Source: an uncultured bacterium
Lineage (GTDB): Bacteria > CSSED10-310 > CALFER01
Assembly: GCA_937951895.1 (NCBI GenBank)
Contig: CALFER010000103.1
Coordinates: 1 to 64,000 of the forward strand
DNA: 64,000 nt
Reading direction: 5' to 3'
Below are positions 24,853 to 34,659 of the stretch, piece after piece. Position 1 is the first letter of the stretch; every line of letters begins with the position of its first letter. Under the pieces are notes generated by a model. The model was not told the DNA's origin, made no database searches, and saw nothing but the letters and a program-made list of their open reading frames with translations. The position numbers and the translations under genes were made by a program.

Positions 24853-26172
24853 ATGAAAGTTGATGTTACATCGATCTCCAGTGAATCCAGAACCATTTCA
24901 GTCGAAATCCCTATTGAAACGGTTCAGAGTGAATTGAAAAAGATGCTCGAAGAACTGCGCAATGGCGTTCAGATTCCTGGGTTCCGCGTCGGGAAAGTGC
25001 CGGACAGTATCCTGAAAATGCGTTTCGGGAAGGAAATCCGGAAGCAGATCGGTGCGAATCTGATCGAAACCACCTTGTTCGATGCGATCGACGAGGCAGG
25101 AATCACCCTGGTGGGTCCGCCCGAAATGAAAGAGTGGATTCTGGAGGAGGAGAAACCGTTTACGTACGCATTCACGGCCACGACGCTTCCGGACTTTGAA
25201 GTGGCTTCATACAAGGGTGTCGACATCGAGAAGGTCAAACCGCAGATCAAAGATGAAATTGTGACGGAAAGACTGGAGAGGCTGGCGCAATCCCAGGCTT
25301 CTTTCGATGTGGTCTCCGATCGTCCGTCGGCTGCCGGAGATCGTCTGTTTGGCAAGATCAAAATGATGATGGGCGAAGAAATCGTTCCGGGATGGCGCGG
25401 ACGAAACGTCGACATTGCTCTCGGAGAAGGACGCTTTTTCCCGGGAAGCGACTTTGAACAGAAACTGATCGGATTGATGCCTGGAGCGGAGCATGCATTT
25501 GAGGTCGTTTTTCCGGAAGATTACAAGTATTACGTTGATTTCGCGGGCAAAACCGTGTCTGTCATCTGCGAGTTGAAGGAGTTAAAGACCAAGCAGGTTC
25601 CGAAGCTCGACGATGATTTCGCCAAGGATCTCGGCCTGGAATCCATCGAACAGCTCACCAATCGGATCCGTGAGGATCTGGCGACAGAGCAAAAGTCGAT
25701 TAGCGATCGTGATTACAGGATGCGATTACTCGACAAGATAACCGAGGGAACACAGTTTGAGATCCCGGAGTTCATGATCACCGCGGAACTCGATGAAATA
25801 CGGGAAGAAATGAAAGTGAGCGAGGACAAGGACTGGGAGGAACTTCTTCCCAAAGTCCAGCAGATCGCCAATAAAAAGGTGAAACTCCGTTTGCTCCTCG
25901 AGCGTATTGCACATCTGGAGGGGATCGTCGTGACCTCCGAGGATATCGATCAGGAGATTCAGAAGGCGTTGGATTCAGAAGAAGCGACGCGTGAACTCGA
26001 GGCCAGGAGCAAGGATCCCGCAGTGCGGTCTCAAGTCCGCAGGTCGTTGAAACGGGAACGCGCGATCCGGTTGATCGTCGATTCGTCGGTGGTCAAGGAA
26101 GTGGACGCGTTGTCAGAACCACAGAAGACGGGAGAGTCCCGGGAAGAACAGGATCAGGTATCGGGATCCTGA
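24853..26172 (+). CDS. tig: Trigger factor, 439 aa
   Basis: Ribosome-associated chaperone and peptidyl-prolyl isomerase. The N-terminal ribosome-binding domain holds the signature 'IPGFRVGKVP' (G-F-R-x-G-K) at ~40-50. The PPIase-like middle domain covers ~150-240 ('LIGLMPGAEHAFEVVFPEDY'). The C-terminal helical chaperone arms run to ~425, ending in an acidic tail. Start at 24853 after AAGGAAA. It leads a tig-clpP-engB group, a common arrangement for protein quality control, here just after the tRNA cluster. Confidence 0.95.
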   Translation: MKVDVTSISSESRTISVEIPIETVQSELKKMLEELRNGVQIPGFRVGKVPDSILKMRFGKEIRKQIGANLIETTLFDAIDEAGITLVGPPEMKEWILEEEKPFTYAFTATTLPDFEVASYKGVDIEKVKPQIKDEIVTERLERLAQSQASFDVVSDRPSAAGDRLFGKIKMMMGEEIVPGWRGRNVDIALGEGRFFPGSDFEQKLIGLMPGAEHAFEVVFPEDYKYYVDFAGKTVSVICELKELKTKQVPKLDDDFAKDLGLESIEQLTNRIREDLATEQKSISDRDYRMRLLDKITEGTQFEIPEFMITAELDEIREEMKVSEDKDWEELLPKVQQIANKKVKLRLLLERIAHLEGIVVTSEDIDQEIQKALDSEEATRELEARSKDPAVRSQVRRSLKRERAIRLIVDSSVVKEVDALSEPQKTGESREEQDQVSGS

Positions 26173-26178
26173 TGCCGG

Positions 26179-26811
26179 ATGGAGCGGATGCACATGAAAG
26201 AACCTAACATGAATCTGGTGCCGATTGTCGTCGAGCAGACGAGCCGGGGAGAGCGAGCATTCGATATCTATTCGCGCCTGCTCAAGGAAAACATCATCTT
26301 TCTCGGTTTCCCCATCGATGATTTCGTCGCGAATCTCACCATTGCACAGCTCTTGTTTCTCGAAGCGGAAGACCCCGAAAAAGACATCCAGATCTATATA
26401 AACTCTCCCGGAGGAATCATCACCTCGGCGTTAGCCATCTATGACACGATGCAGTACATCAAACCGGATGTCTCGACGATCTGTGTCGGACAGGCCGCCA
26501 GCGCGGCAGCGGTTCTCCTTGCGGCCGGGAAGAAGGGCAAGCGATATGCCCTCAAGAATTCCCGGATCATGTTGCATCAACCGATGGGTGGCTTTCAGGG
26601 TCAGGCGGCCGATATTGACATTCAGGCTCGGGAAATCCTGAAAATGCGCGAACAGATCAATCAGATCCTGACGCACCATACCGGACAACCCATCGACAAG
26701 ATCGCGACGGACACGGATCGGGATTTTTTCATGGATCCGGGCGATGCGATCAAGTATGGATTGATCGATGAGATTCTCGTTGCGAAGCCCCGCAACACAC
26801 CGGGTGAGTAG
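26179..26811 (+). CDS. clpP: ATP-dependent Clp protease proteolytic subunit, 210 aa
   Basis: Serine protease barrel that works with Clp ATPases. The catalytic triad is visible: Ser108 in 'CVGQAASAAAVLLAAG', His133 in 'IMLHQPMGG', Asp182 in 'DTDRDFFM' (numbering from 26179). 'YINSPGGIITSALAIYDTM' is the strand near the active site. Several Met codons compete: 26194 has GGAG 8 bases upstream, and 26209 would begin with the usual 'MNLVPIVVEQT'. clpX, normally next, is missing; engB follows. Confidence 0.95.
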   Translation: MERMHMKEPNMNLVPIVVEQTSRGERAFDIYSRLLKENIIFLGFPIDDFVANLTIAQLLFLEAEDPEKDIQIYINSPGGIITSALAIYDTMQYIKPDVSTICVGQAASAAAVLLAAGKKGKRYALKNSRIMLHQPMGGFQGQAADIDIQAREILKMREQINQILTHHTGQPIDKIATDTDRDFFMDPGDAIKYGLIDEILVAKPRNTPGE

Positions 26812-26834
26812 TCGCTCCGGAATCGTCGCTCTCG

Positions 26835-27440
26835 ATGAAAATTTCCGATGCTCAATACATCAAAAGTGCCGTCTACCCGTCTGATTTTCCGGATGGCATT
26901 GGTCCTGAGATTGCCTTTGCCGGGCGATCGAATGTCGGTAAATCGTCGCTGATCAACAGCCTTGTCAATCGCAAGCGTCTGGCGCAGACCAGTTCACAAC
27001 CAGGTCGAACCCAAACGCTCAATTTCTATCTCGTCAATTACCAACTCTATCTGGTCGATTTGCCCGGATACGGATACACTCGAGCTCCTGAGTCGGTCTC
27101 GCTGAAGTGGCGGCAGGCGATTGACCGGTATCTCTCCGGACGTGAACAACTGACCGGGTGCATCCATCTGATCGATATTCGTCACGATCCGACTTCCATG
27201 GATATTCGTGTGTCGAACTGGCTCAAAACGCAGCGTATCCTCTTGTGCACGCTCGCCGTAAAAGCCGATAAACTCAGCCGTTCAGCCTGTCTGAAGGCCA
27301 TCAGCCGAATCCGGGCAACCCTCGATCTCGGTGATTCGGACCCGATCATGGCCTATTCATCGTTGACGAACGACGGGCGGGATGCGCTCTGGCAGCTGAT
27401 TGAAGAGAAGATCGGATACGAGAAGGGAGATCGGGCATGA
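26835..27440 (+). CDS. engB: Ribosome biogenesis GTP-binding protein YsxC/EngB, 201 aa
   Basis: Essential GTPase for large-subunit assembly. G1 'FAGRSNVGKSSLINSL' at ~30-45, G3 'LVDLPGYGY' near 75, and an 'SQPGRTQTLNFY' switch I region. The usual G4 TKxDK reads 'VKADKL' here, which still has the D-K pair. 'YSSLTNDG' stands at the G5 position. Standard length. It converges on larB with an 8-base gap. Confidence 0.95.
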   Translation: MKISDAQYIKSAVYPSDFPDGIGPEIAFAGRSNVGKSSLINSLVNRKRLAQTSSQPGRTQTLNFYLVNYQLYLVDLPGYGYTRAPESVSLKWRQAIDRYLSGREQLTGCIHLIDIRHDPTSMDIRVSNWLKTQRILLCTLAVKADKLSRSACLKAISRIRATLDLGDSDPIMAYSSLTNDGRDALWQLIEEKIGYEKGDRA

Positions 27441-27448
27441 AACCCGAT

Positions 27449-28195
27449 TCACAGTCGATTCATCAGGGCGGCCGCGTATCCTGCTCCGAAACCGTTATCG
27501 ATGTTGACGACTGTCACGCCGGAAGCGCAGGAATTCAGCATGGCGAGAAGGGCCGCGAGACCCTTGAAGCTGGCTCCGTAACCGACGGATGTGGGCACGC
27601 CGATCACGGGGCAGTCGACGAGTCCACTCAACACGCTCGGGAGCGCACCCTCCATGCCGGCAACCGCAATGATTACTTCCGCCTGGGTGATCTCATCATA
27701 GTAAGTCAGCAGGCGGTGAAGTCCGGCAACACCGATATCATTTAGACGACGCACGTCATTCCCCATCAATTCGCACGTGAGCGCCGCCTCACCCGCCACA
27801 GGCAAGTCCGATGTCCCTGCTGCGGCCACGAGAACGTATCCACGCCCGAGATTCTCGCGGCCAATGCGTCTGAACGCACAACGGCTCAGATCATCGTACC
27901 GAAGATCCGGAAGCGTCCTTTCGATGGAATCATATGTACACCGGTCGATACGTGTGATGAGGATGTCTTGGTTGGTTGTCGCGAGCGACTCTGCGATGGA
28001 TCGTATCTGATCGATCGTTTTACCTTCTCCAAACACCACCTCCGGAAATCCCTTTCTCAAGGTTCGATGGTGATCGACTTTGGCGAATCCGAGATCTTCG
28101 AATGGGTAGTGCCGCATGGCTTCGAGTGCTTGATCGACCGTTAAATCGCCGTTCCGGAGTCGTTCAAGGAGCGCTTTGAGGGCTTGATTGTTCAT
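27449..28195 (-). CDS. larB: LarB, pyridinium-3,5-biscarboxylic acid mononucleotide synthase, 248 aa
   Basis: Catalyses carboxylation of nicotinic acid adenine dinucleotide in making the nickel-pincer cofactor of lactate racemase-type enzymes. The C-terminal AIR-carboxylase-like core is clear: 'AAAGTSDLPVAGEAALT', 'VAGMEGALPSVLSGLV', 'VIGVPTSVGYGASFKGLAAL', 'VVNIDNGFGAGYAA'. The N-terminal 'DLGFAKVDHHRTLRKGFPEVVFGEGKT' block is typical of LarB. The ATG at 28195 overlaps the folD stop as ATGA; the longer ORF reads into folD antisense-free overlap and is rejected. larA, larC and larE are not in the window. Confidence 0.92.
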   Translation of the reverse strand: MNNQALKALLERLRNGDLTVDQALEAMRHYPFEDLGFAKVDHHRTLRKGFPEVVFGEGKTIDQIRSIAESLATTNQDILITRIDRCTYDSIERTLPDLRYDDLSRCAFRRIGRENLGRGYVLVAAAGTSDLPVAGEAALTCELMGNDVRRLNDIGVAGLHRLLTYYDEITQAEVIIAVAGMEGALPSVLSGLVDCPVIGVPTSVGYGASFKGLAALLAMLNSCASGVTVVNIDNGFGAGYAAALMNRL

Positions 28196-29118
28196 CGGTT
28201 CTTCGTCATGCGGCCTTCGGCCAGCGTCATGGTGTTGGCAATGAGCATCGCGACGGTCATGGGGCCGATTCCACCGGGAACGGGCGTCAGGAATGATGCG
28301 GTTTGCGGACCGGTGATCGGGTCGACATCTCCAACGAGACAGGATCCTTTTTCCCGGAGTGCTCGAGCGCATGGAGAGGTGTCCGTCCGGAGACTATCCG
28401 GAGCGGTTTCCGACGTTATCCGGTTGATGCCGACATCAACGACATAAGCTCCGGGGCGGATGAATTCCGATGTGATCATGGCTGGCCGGCCGATAGCGGC
28501 AACGAGCAGGTCGGCCTGGCGACAGACTTCAGGGAGATTGCGGGTGCGGGAGTGTGTGAGAGTGACGGTGCAGTGTCTTTCGAGCAGAAGCGCTGCCATC
28601 GGCTTTCCGACGATGTTGCTCCTTCCGACGATCACGGCGTGAGATCCGGAGAACGGAAATGAATACGTTTCGAGGATCCGGATAATACCAGACGGTGTGC
28701 AGGGAGCGATCGAGTAGGTGCCGGTCCATACGTTTCCGATGTTGAAGGGATGAAAACCGTCGGCGTCTTTCTCCGGGAGAATCGCAGGGATGATCCGGGA
28801 TTCCTCGACACCGCAGGGAAGCGGCATCTGCACCAGGATGCCATCGACCGTGTCGTCCCGGTTCAGACGAGAAATCTCATCGAGAATCTCGCCGGTTGTC
28901 ACTGTCTCAGACATGCGAATCAGGGAAAAATCCATCCCGGCCTTGCCGCAGGCTTTCTCCTTGTTGGAGACGTAAGAAGCAGAGGCCGCGTTGTCACCGG
29001 CAAAGATGACGACGAGTTTCGGGCGGCGGTTGTGGGCAGTTTGAAACGCTGCGGATCGCTCGGAAACCGACTGGATTGTCAAGTTGGCGACCGCCTTTCC
29101 ATCCATTGAAATACACAT
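28192..29118 (-). CDS. folD: Methylenetetrahydrofolate dehydrogenase/cyclohydrolase FolD, 308 aa
   Basis: Interconverts 5,10-methylene-, methenyl- and 10-formyl-THF. Signatures: 'SASYVSNKEKACGKAGM' (with the catalytic Lys), 'VDGILVQMPLP', 'PCTPSGIIRILE', the NADP-binding 'VIVGRSNIVGKPMAALLL', and 'TPVPGGIGPMTVAMLI' at the end. Start at 29118 or 29106. About 20 residues longer than most FolD. Coupled to larB and divergent from the large membrane-protein operon. Confidence 0.95.
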   Translation of the reverse strand: MCISMDGKAVANLTIQSVSERSAAFQTAHNRRPKLVVIFAGDNAASASYVSNKEKACGKAGMDFSLIRMSETVTTGEILDEISRLNRDDTVDGILVQMPLPCGVEESRIIPAILPEKDADGFHPFNIGNVWTGTYSIAPCTPSGIIRILETYSFPFSGSHAVIVGRSNIVGKPMAALLLERHCTVTLTHSRTRNLPEVCRQADLLVAAIGRPAMITSEFIRPGAYVVDVGINRITSETAPDSLRTDTSPCARALREKGSCLVGDVDPITGPQTASFLTPVPGGIGPMTVAMLIANTMTLAEGRMTKNR

Positions 29119-29182
29119 TATCTGGGCCCTCGCAGGAATAAGACGCAGTCACGGTATCAGTAGAGGGATGATGAGTCAAGGC

Positions 29183-29211
29183 TTGACAGAAGGGCTCTCA
29201 AATGATATGCA
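29183..29211 (+). promoter_or_regulatory. Candidate promoter of the NHL/GT-C operon
   Basis: Perfect -35 TTGACA (29183-29188), 17-bp spacer, TATGCA (29206-29211) with a TGn extension (29203-29205). It would give a ~70-base leader before the ATG at 29291, which has GAGGAG upstream. I see no other element in the 172-base gap. Confidence 0.5.
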
Positions 29212-29290
29212 AAACTCTGCTTTTTCAATGGATGAGGGCAACCCAGGAATGAAAAAACCCCACTGATTGGCGGATCTCGAGGAGTAAAGC

Positions 29291-32242
29291 ATGAATCAGA
29301 CGCACCCTACCGTTTCAAAGCCCACGGAGTTCAGCATCCGGATCAATTGGCAATCCGCGCTATGGCTGGCTCTATTCATTTTCATGATATTTACCCGGTT
29401 TTCCCATCTCGGAGACAAACCGTATCACCACGATGAAAGCCTCTATGCGAAATATATGTGGAATTTCTTTGTGGGGCAGGGATATCAATATGATCCGATG
29501 CAGCATGGGCCATTCATGTTTCACGGTCAACAGGTCTCGTTGTTCTTGTTTGGAGTCAGCAATTACTCCATGCGGATTTTCCCCGCTTCGATGGGATTGT
29601 TCCTGATCCTTGCGATCTATCTGATGCGCAAGCGGTTCGAACCGGGTGTCGCACTTCTCATGGGATGGTTGTTCGCGATCAATCCCGTTTTCATGTACTT
29701 TCAGCGATTCAACCGGGAGGATCCCTACTACAGCCTCTTTTCGATCCTCATTTTCTTCTTCCTGGTCCTCTGGTATCAGGATCGAAAACCCTGGCAGGCA
29801 TACGCTGTGGCGGCATCGGTCAGCACGCTGTTCTGCATCAAGGAAAATGCTTTTGTCAACGTGTTCATTCTCTTCACCTTCGCACTATTGAAGGTGCTCG
29901 TCGATGCGTTTTCGAAAAAAGATGGCGCATTTGTCGGCATGAAAGCGATTTCCGATAATGTCAAGGAATACCCCCTGACAACGAAGGCCATGTTGTTTGT
30001 TGCAATCTGGGGCGTTGCCTTTTTCTCCTTTGCGATGGCTCTGATCAAGATGAAATCCAGTTTTACCAGTTGGGACATGAGTGCTCGTATTTATTGGAGT
30101 GTCGTTTTCCTGTTCATGGTCGGAATCGCGTTTCTGTTCGTTTATCTGGGAGAGAAGCGGCGTGAGACGGCGGACGGAAGTCCTTCCTTCTACCGGGATG
30201 GTTATGTCTTTGCCCTGTCGGTGATCATCTTCGCGGCCATCTTTATCGTTCTGTACACGACATTTTTCACCAACACCAGGAATGGATTCTGGGGAGGCGT
30301 ATACAAGTGGTTTGAATACTGGTGGAATCAGCATTCGATCGCCCGGATCAAGGGACCGTTCCACTATTATCATCATCTCATGCTGATTTATTCATTCACC
30401 GCCCTTGCCGTCGTTCTGATCGGGATGATCTGGCGGACGATGACGAAAGCCGGATACATCACCAGCATGGTATTCATCCTTGCCTTCGCTGTCCTGATGG
30501 TTGCAGCCCATCGGAGCAAGAGTGCATGGCCATTCACAAAAGCCGAGCTGTTCACCAATGAGCATCTCGTTCTGGCCTTGATCTACTTCATCGCCGGTAC
30601 GTTCTGCGTCATGACGTACATCCGTGAGCGAGCCTTCATGCGGGGATTTCTCGTATGGTGGTCGGTGATGGCCTATCTGATTTATTCCTACCTCCAGGAA
30701 AAAGTTCCCTGGCTCGTCATGCATATCATTACACCGATGATCATCCTGACGGCTGTTCTGCTGATGGATGTCTTCCGGAATAAACGGTTGGGCTGGCGTC
30801 GCGGAGTAATGATCGGTCTGTTTGCGGTGATGATGATGTACTGCTTCCACACGTCCATTCAACTGTGCTGGTACAATGAAGCGGATCCGACCGAGCAACT
30901 GGTCTACGTGCAAACCACGTATGAAGTGCCGAAAATGATCAGCGAACTCGAGGAGATGGGATTCTGGACCAATCAGGGCAACTCACTCCCGATCTGCATC
31001 GATGGCGACGCAACCTGGCCTTTCTATTGGTACCTGAGAGACTGGAAAAATGTGATGTACGGGAAAAATCCGGATCCCAACCGGCACGTTGCGGTCATCT
31101 GCAACTGGGGCGATCGACACCTCTTCGCCGATAAACTCGGTGATCGCTTCATCCCCAGACGTTATGGGCTCCGAGCCTGGTACCTGCCGAACCGATCGCA
31201 TTTCTCGCAGAACTGGCTCCGTGAGGCGTGGCGATGGGTTGTGTTGCGGGAGCGTTTCAACCCATCGTTGTATGGTGAAACGGAAGTGTGCATGTTCGTT
31301 CGGAAGGACTTCGCGAAGTTTGAAAAAGCCACCGAAATCGGAGAAAAACAGGCTCAGCCGCAACAGCAGCAACGGGCGGAAGCCCCGGAAAGCGAACCGA
31401 TCTCGATGAAAGCCGTTCAGGAGATCGGGCGATTCGGAACAGGTTCCGGCCAGTTCAACGAGCCCAAAGATGCGGCGGTGGGTCCCTCCGGTGAGATTTT
31501 TGTTTCAGACAGCAAAAATCACCGTATTCAGAAATTCAAAGCGGACGGATCCTTTGAACTTCAATTCGGATCGTTCGGGAAGGAACCCGGTCAGTTCAAT
31601 GAACCACGAGGACTCACGGTCGATGCATCCGGAAACGTGATCGTGGCTGATACGTGGAATCACCGTATTCAGAAATTCGCACCGGATGGCAAATTCATCC
31701 TGGAGTTCGGGGACTCCAACACGTTCTGGGCCCCCAAGGATGTGATCGCGGATGCCTCTTCGGCCATCTATGTCGTTGATACTGGATTTCACCGGATCCA
31801 TAAATACTCGGCATCCGGCTCGGAACTCTGGAAAATCGGATCGAAAGGGGAAGGGAAGGACCAGTTTACGGAGCCGGTCGGGATCGCATTGGATAAATCC
31901 GGGAAGATCTATGTTGCGGATACTGCCAACAAGCGGATCAGCGTATTCGATGCAACGGGTGCTTTTGTGCGGCAGATCCCGGTTTTCGGATGGGAATTCT
32001 TCTATACGGAACCTTACATTGCTATCGACGAGACTATTGGTGAGATCTACGTATCGGATTCCAAGAACAATCGTCTCGAGATATTTGATCTGAGCGGAAA
32101 ATTCAAAGCGTTCTGGGGAGAGGAAGGATCAACGAAGGATATGTTCAAGAATCCGGTCGGTGTCACGATCGCCTCAAACAAGATTTTCGTTGTGGATTCG
32201 ATGAATCATCGGGTTCAGGTCTTCAACGCGGAAAAACACTGA
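29291..32242 (+). CDS. TIGR03663-type GT-C membrane protein with C-terminal NHL propeller, 983 aa
   Basis: Residues 1-~580 are polytopic (roughly a dozen helices) and match the TIGR03663 (Agl23-like) pattern. The invariant Asp48-Glu49 is in 'YHHDESLYAKYM' and His-Gly-Pro is at 72-74; both lie in the first extracytoplasmic loop, where PMT/GT39 relatives bind metal and lipid-linked sugar. A soluble region follows (~590-690), then a Gln-rich hinge. Residues ~711-983 are six NHL repeats ('NEPRGLTVDASGNVIVAD' is typical), a complete six-bladed propeller. Likely a transferase using polyprenyl-phosphate sugar outside the membrane, with the propeller binding acceptor or partner. First gene of a run with DUF2298 proteins, which TIGR03663 members usually accompany. 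Confidence 0.85.
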   Translation: MNQTHPTVSKPTEFSIRINWQSALWLALFIFMIFTRFSHLGDKPYHHDESLYAKYMWNFFVGQGYQYDPMQHGPFMFHGQQVSLFLFGVSNYSMRIFPASMGLFLILAIYLMRKRFEPGVALLMGWLFAINPVFMYFQRFNREDPYYSLFSILIFFFLVLWYQDRKPWQAYAVAASVSTLFCIKENAFVNVFILFTFALLKVLVDAFSKKDGAFVGMKAISDNVKEYPLTTKAMLFVAIWGVAFFSFAMALIKMKSSFTSWDMSARIYWSVVFLFMVGIAFLFVYLGEKRRETADGSPSFYRDGYVFALSVIIFAAIFIVLYTTFFTNTRNGFWGGVYKWFEYWWNQHSIARIKGPFHYYHHLMLIYSFTALAVVLIGMIWRTMTKAGYITSMVFILAFAVLMVAAHRSKSAWPFTKAELFTNEHLVLALIYFIAGTFCVMTYIRERAFMRGFLVWWSVMAYLIYSYLQEKVPWLVMHIITPMIILTAVLLMDVFRNKRLGWRRGVMIGLFAVMMMYCFHTSIQLCWYNEADPTEQLVYVQTTYEVPKMISELEEMGFWTNQGNSLPICIDGDATWPFYWYLRDWKNVMYGKNPDPNRHVAVICNWGDRHLFADKLGDRFIPRRYGLRAWYLPNRSHFSQNWLREAWRWVVLRERFNPSLYGETEVCMFVRKDFAKFEKATEIGEKQAQPQQQQRAEAPESEPISMKAVQEIGRFGTGSGQFNEPKDAAVGPSGEIFVSDSKNHRIQKFKADGSFELQFGSFGKEPGQFNEPRGLTVDASGNVIVADTWNHRIQKFAPDGKFILEFGDSNTFWAPKDVIADASSAIYVVDTGFHRIHKYSASGSELWKIGSKGEGKDQFTEPVGIALDKSGKIYVADTANKRISVFDATGAFVRQIPVFGWEFFYTEPYIAIDETIGEIYVSDSKNNRLEIFDLSGKFKAFWGEEGSTKDMFKNPVGVTIASNKIFVVDSMNHRVQVFNAEKH

Positions 32243-32300
32243 TTTTTTCGAATCGCTCTGATCCTCCCGCTGGACTTGATCAGGATGCATAGGAGGTGCG

Positions 32301-34655
32301 ATGATCCCCGGAATCATGTACATCGTTCACTGGTGGTTGTTGATCAGCCTCATCGGCCTCCTGGCACTGCCACTGACCCGCCGTTTTTTCGCCTCCTTTC
32401 CGGATCGAGGATATCTTCTGACAAAAGGGATCGGATTGGTGGTGGTCTGTTTCTTCAACTGGATCCTCTGCAGCCTCCATATTCTACCGTTCTCTCTTGT
32501 TTCGATCGGTGCAACTCTCGTCATCCTTGCGGGTCTGTCGTTCCTTCTTGCCCATGAACCGCTCGGTGAGACACTCCGGTTTTTCAAGGAAAACCGCTCG
32601 CATGTTCTGTTCACCGAACTGACTTTTCTCGGGTGTTTTCTATTCTTCGGAATCATCAGGATGTGCAATCCGGATATTGCCTCGACAGAGAAGATGCCTG
32701 ATTTCGCGTTTCTGACGGCGATCCTGAACAGTGAATACTTCCCGCCGAAGGATACCTGGTATCATGGTGGGACGATCAACTACTTTTACTATGGGCACTA
32801 TCAGGTGGCGCTTCTGACCAAACTGTCGGGAATCGCACCGGAGTTCACATTCAACCTTGGGATTGCTTTTCTGTTCGCGATCACGTTTCTCAACGCCACG
32901 TCAATCTCGTTCGCACTGACCGGACGTCGAGGATATGCGTTGATGGGAGGCATGTTTGTTGCGTTCATCGGGAATCTGGATGCCATCTTTCAGACGTTTG
33001 CCCAGATCGGAAAGGTTGTTTTCGGGAATGGTCAGTTGTATCCGTTTCAGTGGTTCAACTGGTGGATGAGTTCTCGAGTCATCGTCCGCGAAGGGGTGGA
33101 CATCACCATCAATGAATTTCCGTTCTGGAGTTACATCCTGGGTGATCTGCATGCACACGTCAATGTCGTGCCGTTTTCACTGGCTGTTCTGGCGATTTCT
33201 CTTGAGGTGCTGCGGTCCGCGGGTGATGGTTTATCTGTACTGGGTAAGGGCCGGGATCTCTACTTCCGGCTGTTTTTCGTCGCTATTGCTCTGGGAGCCA
33301 TCCCGGCGGCCAATACTTGGGATCTTCCCACTTATTACAGCATTCTGACGCTGACCTTCGTGTTCGGGAGACAGTTTTATCTGAAAACGCCTGCTACGAC
33401 ATACGGTGCGATGCTCCTGACGCCGTTTTATGAAATCGCGCATCTGTTCAGACCCGGGCATGTATCCAGAACATCGTGGCGTTCCTGGGCGACAGCCGCC
33501 CTCACCATCATCGTCATTATCGCTGTCTCTTTCGCTCTCTATTACCCGTACTATGCAAATTTTGATGCTAAAGGCACCGATGGACCCCGGTTGGTCAACC
33601 CGGAGCAGAGAACACTGCTTGACGATTTCATCACTATTTACGGGTTCTTTTTCTTCTGTCTGATCAGTTTCGTTCTCTCTCTCGTCATTCCACACTTCAA
33701 GGATGTCGCCCCGCGATTGAAGATTCTGGTGCTGTCCGCGATCGGTTTTCTGTTCATTATCAGTCTGGTCGCCTTTGGAACGGTGATGATCGCGATCTGC
33801 ATCCTCCTGCTCGTGCTGTTGCTGCGCGTTCCTTTCGACCATGAGGAGGCGCAATCGAAAAACAAGTTTTTCGCGTTATCGCTGCTGTTCATTGTTCTGC
33901 TCATTCTGCTGGGATGCGAATTCATCTATCTCAAGGATGATTACGGAAAAACCCTCGAACGCCAGAATACGATCTTCAAGTTCTATTATCAGGCATGGAT
34001 CTTCTGTGGATTATCGTCGTTGTATGGTGTGTATTGGATTCGCGAACATGTGAAGGGGTGGTGGACGGATCTGTGGGAGACTTCCTTTCGGATTCTCTTT
34101 CTTTTCACTCTTGCGTTTCCAATTCTGGGAACAACCGTCAAATGCGATCATTTCGCTGCGTTCAGGCCCTCCAATCAGTATGCAAAGGTCACGATGGAAG
34201 GAATTTACTACATGTCCTGGCGTTTCCCGGGAGATTACCAGGCGATTCAATATCTGAAGAAGAATGGGCGCCCATCGGATACCGTACTTGAAGCGACCGG
34301 ACCGGCATTCTCGCATTATGGTCGTATTTCGGCAGCCACCGGCATGAGCACACTGCTGGGATGGGCCAATCATGAAAACATCTGGAGGCGTGGTGCCTGG
34401 AATCTGATCAGTGAACGGGTCAACGACACCAAGGAAATTTACACGACCGCCGATGTCGTGAAGGCGACCCAACTCATCCGGAAGTGGGGTATTCGATATG
34501 TCTTTTTCGGGGGGTTGGAGCGCGAGCAGTATCCGCAGGCGAATGTCCAGAAGTTCGAAGGTTTCATGAAAAAAGTGATCGAAATGACAGACTCCGACGG
34601 AAAGAGGACTGTTTTATTCGAGTTTACTGAAAACCGGCCATCCGGGGAGGGTTAA
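32301..34655 (+). CDS. DUF2298 (Chlor_Arch_YYY) polytopic membrane protein, 784 aa
   Basis: AGGAGGTG precedes the ATG. Conserved DUF2298 blocks are easy to see: 'NPDIASTEKMPDFAFL', 'YFPPKDTWYHGGTINYFYYG' and 'NEFPFWSYILGDLHAHV' (acidic and His residues in a predicted outer loop). A long C-terminal soluble part contains 'EATGPAFSHYGRISAATG' and 'IRYVFFGGLE'. About 15-18 helices. The family is unassigned biochemically but resembles GT-C glycosyltransferases in layout. The downstream giant protein carries a second copy of the same domain, so the two are paralogous. No NHL domain here. Confidence 0.85.
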   Translation: MIPGIMYIVHWWLLISLIGLLALPLTRRFFASFPDRGYLLTKGIGLVVVCFFNWILCSLHILPFSLVSIGATLVILAGLSFLLAHEPLGETLRFFKENRSHVLFTELTFLGCFLFFGIIRMCNPDIASTEKMPDFAFLTAILNSEYFPPKDTWYHGGTINYFYYGHYQVALLTKLSGIAPEFTFNLGIAFLFAITFLNATSISFALTGRRGYALMGGMFVAFIGNLDAIFQTFAQIGKVVFGNGQLYPFQWFNWWMSSRVIVREGVDITINEFPFWSYILGDLHAHVNVVPFSLAVLAISLEVLRSAGDGLSVLGKGRDLYFRLFFVAIALGAIPAANTWDLPTYYSILTLTFVFGRQFYLKTPATTYGAMLLTPFYEIAHLFRPGHVSRTSWRSWATAALTIIVIIAVSFALYYPYYANFDAKGTDGPRLVNPEQRTLLDDFITIYGFFFFCLISFVLSLVIPHFKDVAPRLKILVLSAIGFLFIISLVAFGTVMIAICILLLVLLLRVPFDHEEAQSKNKFFALSLLFIVLLILLGCEFIYLKDDYGKTLERQNTIFKFYYQAWIFCGLSSLYGVYWIREHVKGWWTDLWETSFRILFLFTLAFPILGTTVKCDHFAAFRPSNQYAKVTMEGIYYMSWRFPGDYQAIQYLKKNGRPSDTVLEATGPAFSHYGRISAATGMSTLLGWANHENIWRRGAWNLISERVNDTKEIYTTADVVKATQLIRKWGIRYVFFGGLEREQYPQANVQKFEGFMKKVIEMTDSDGKRTVLFEFTENRPSGEG

Positions 34656-34659
34656 GAGG

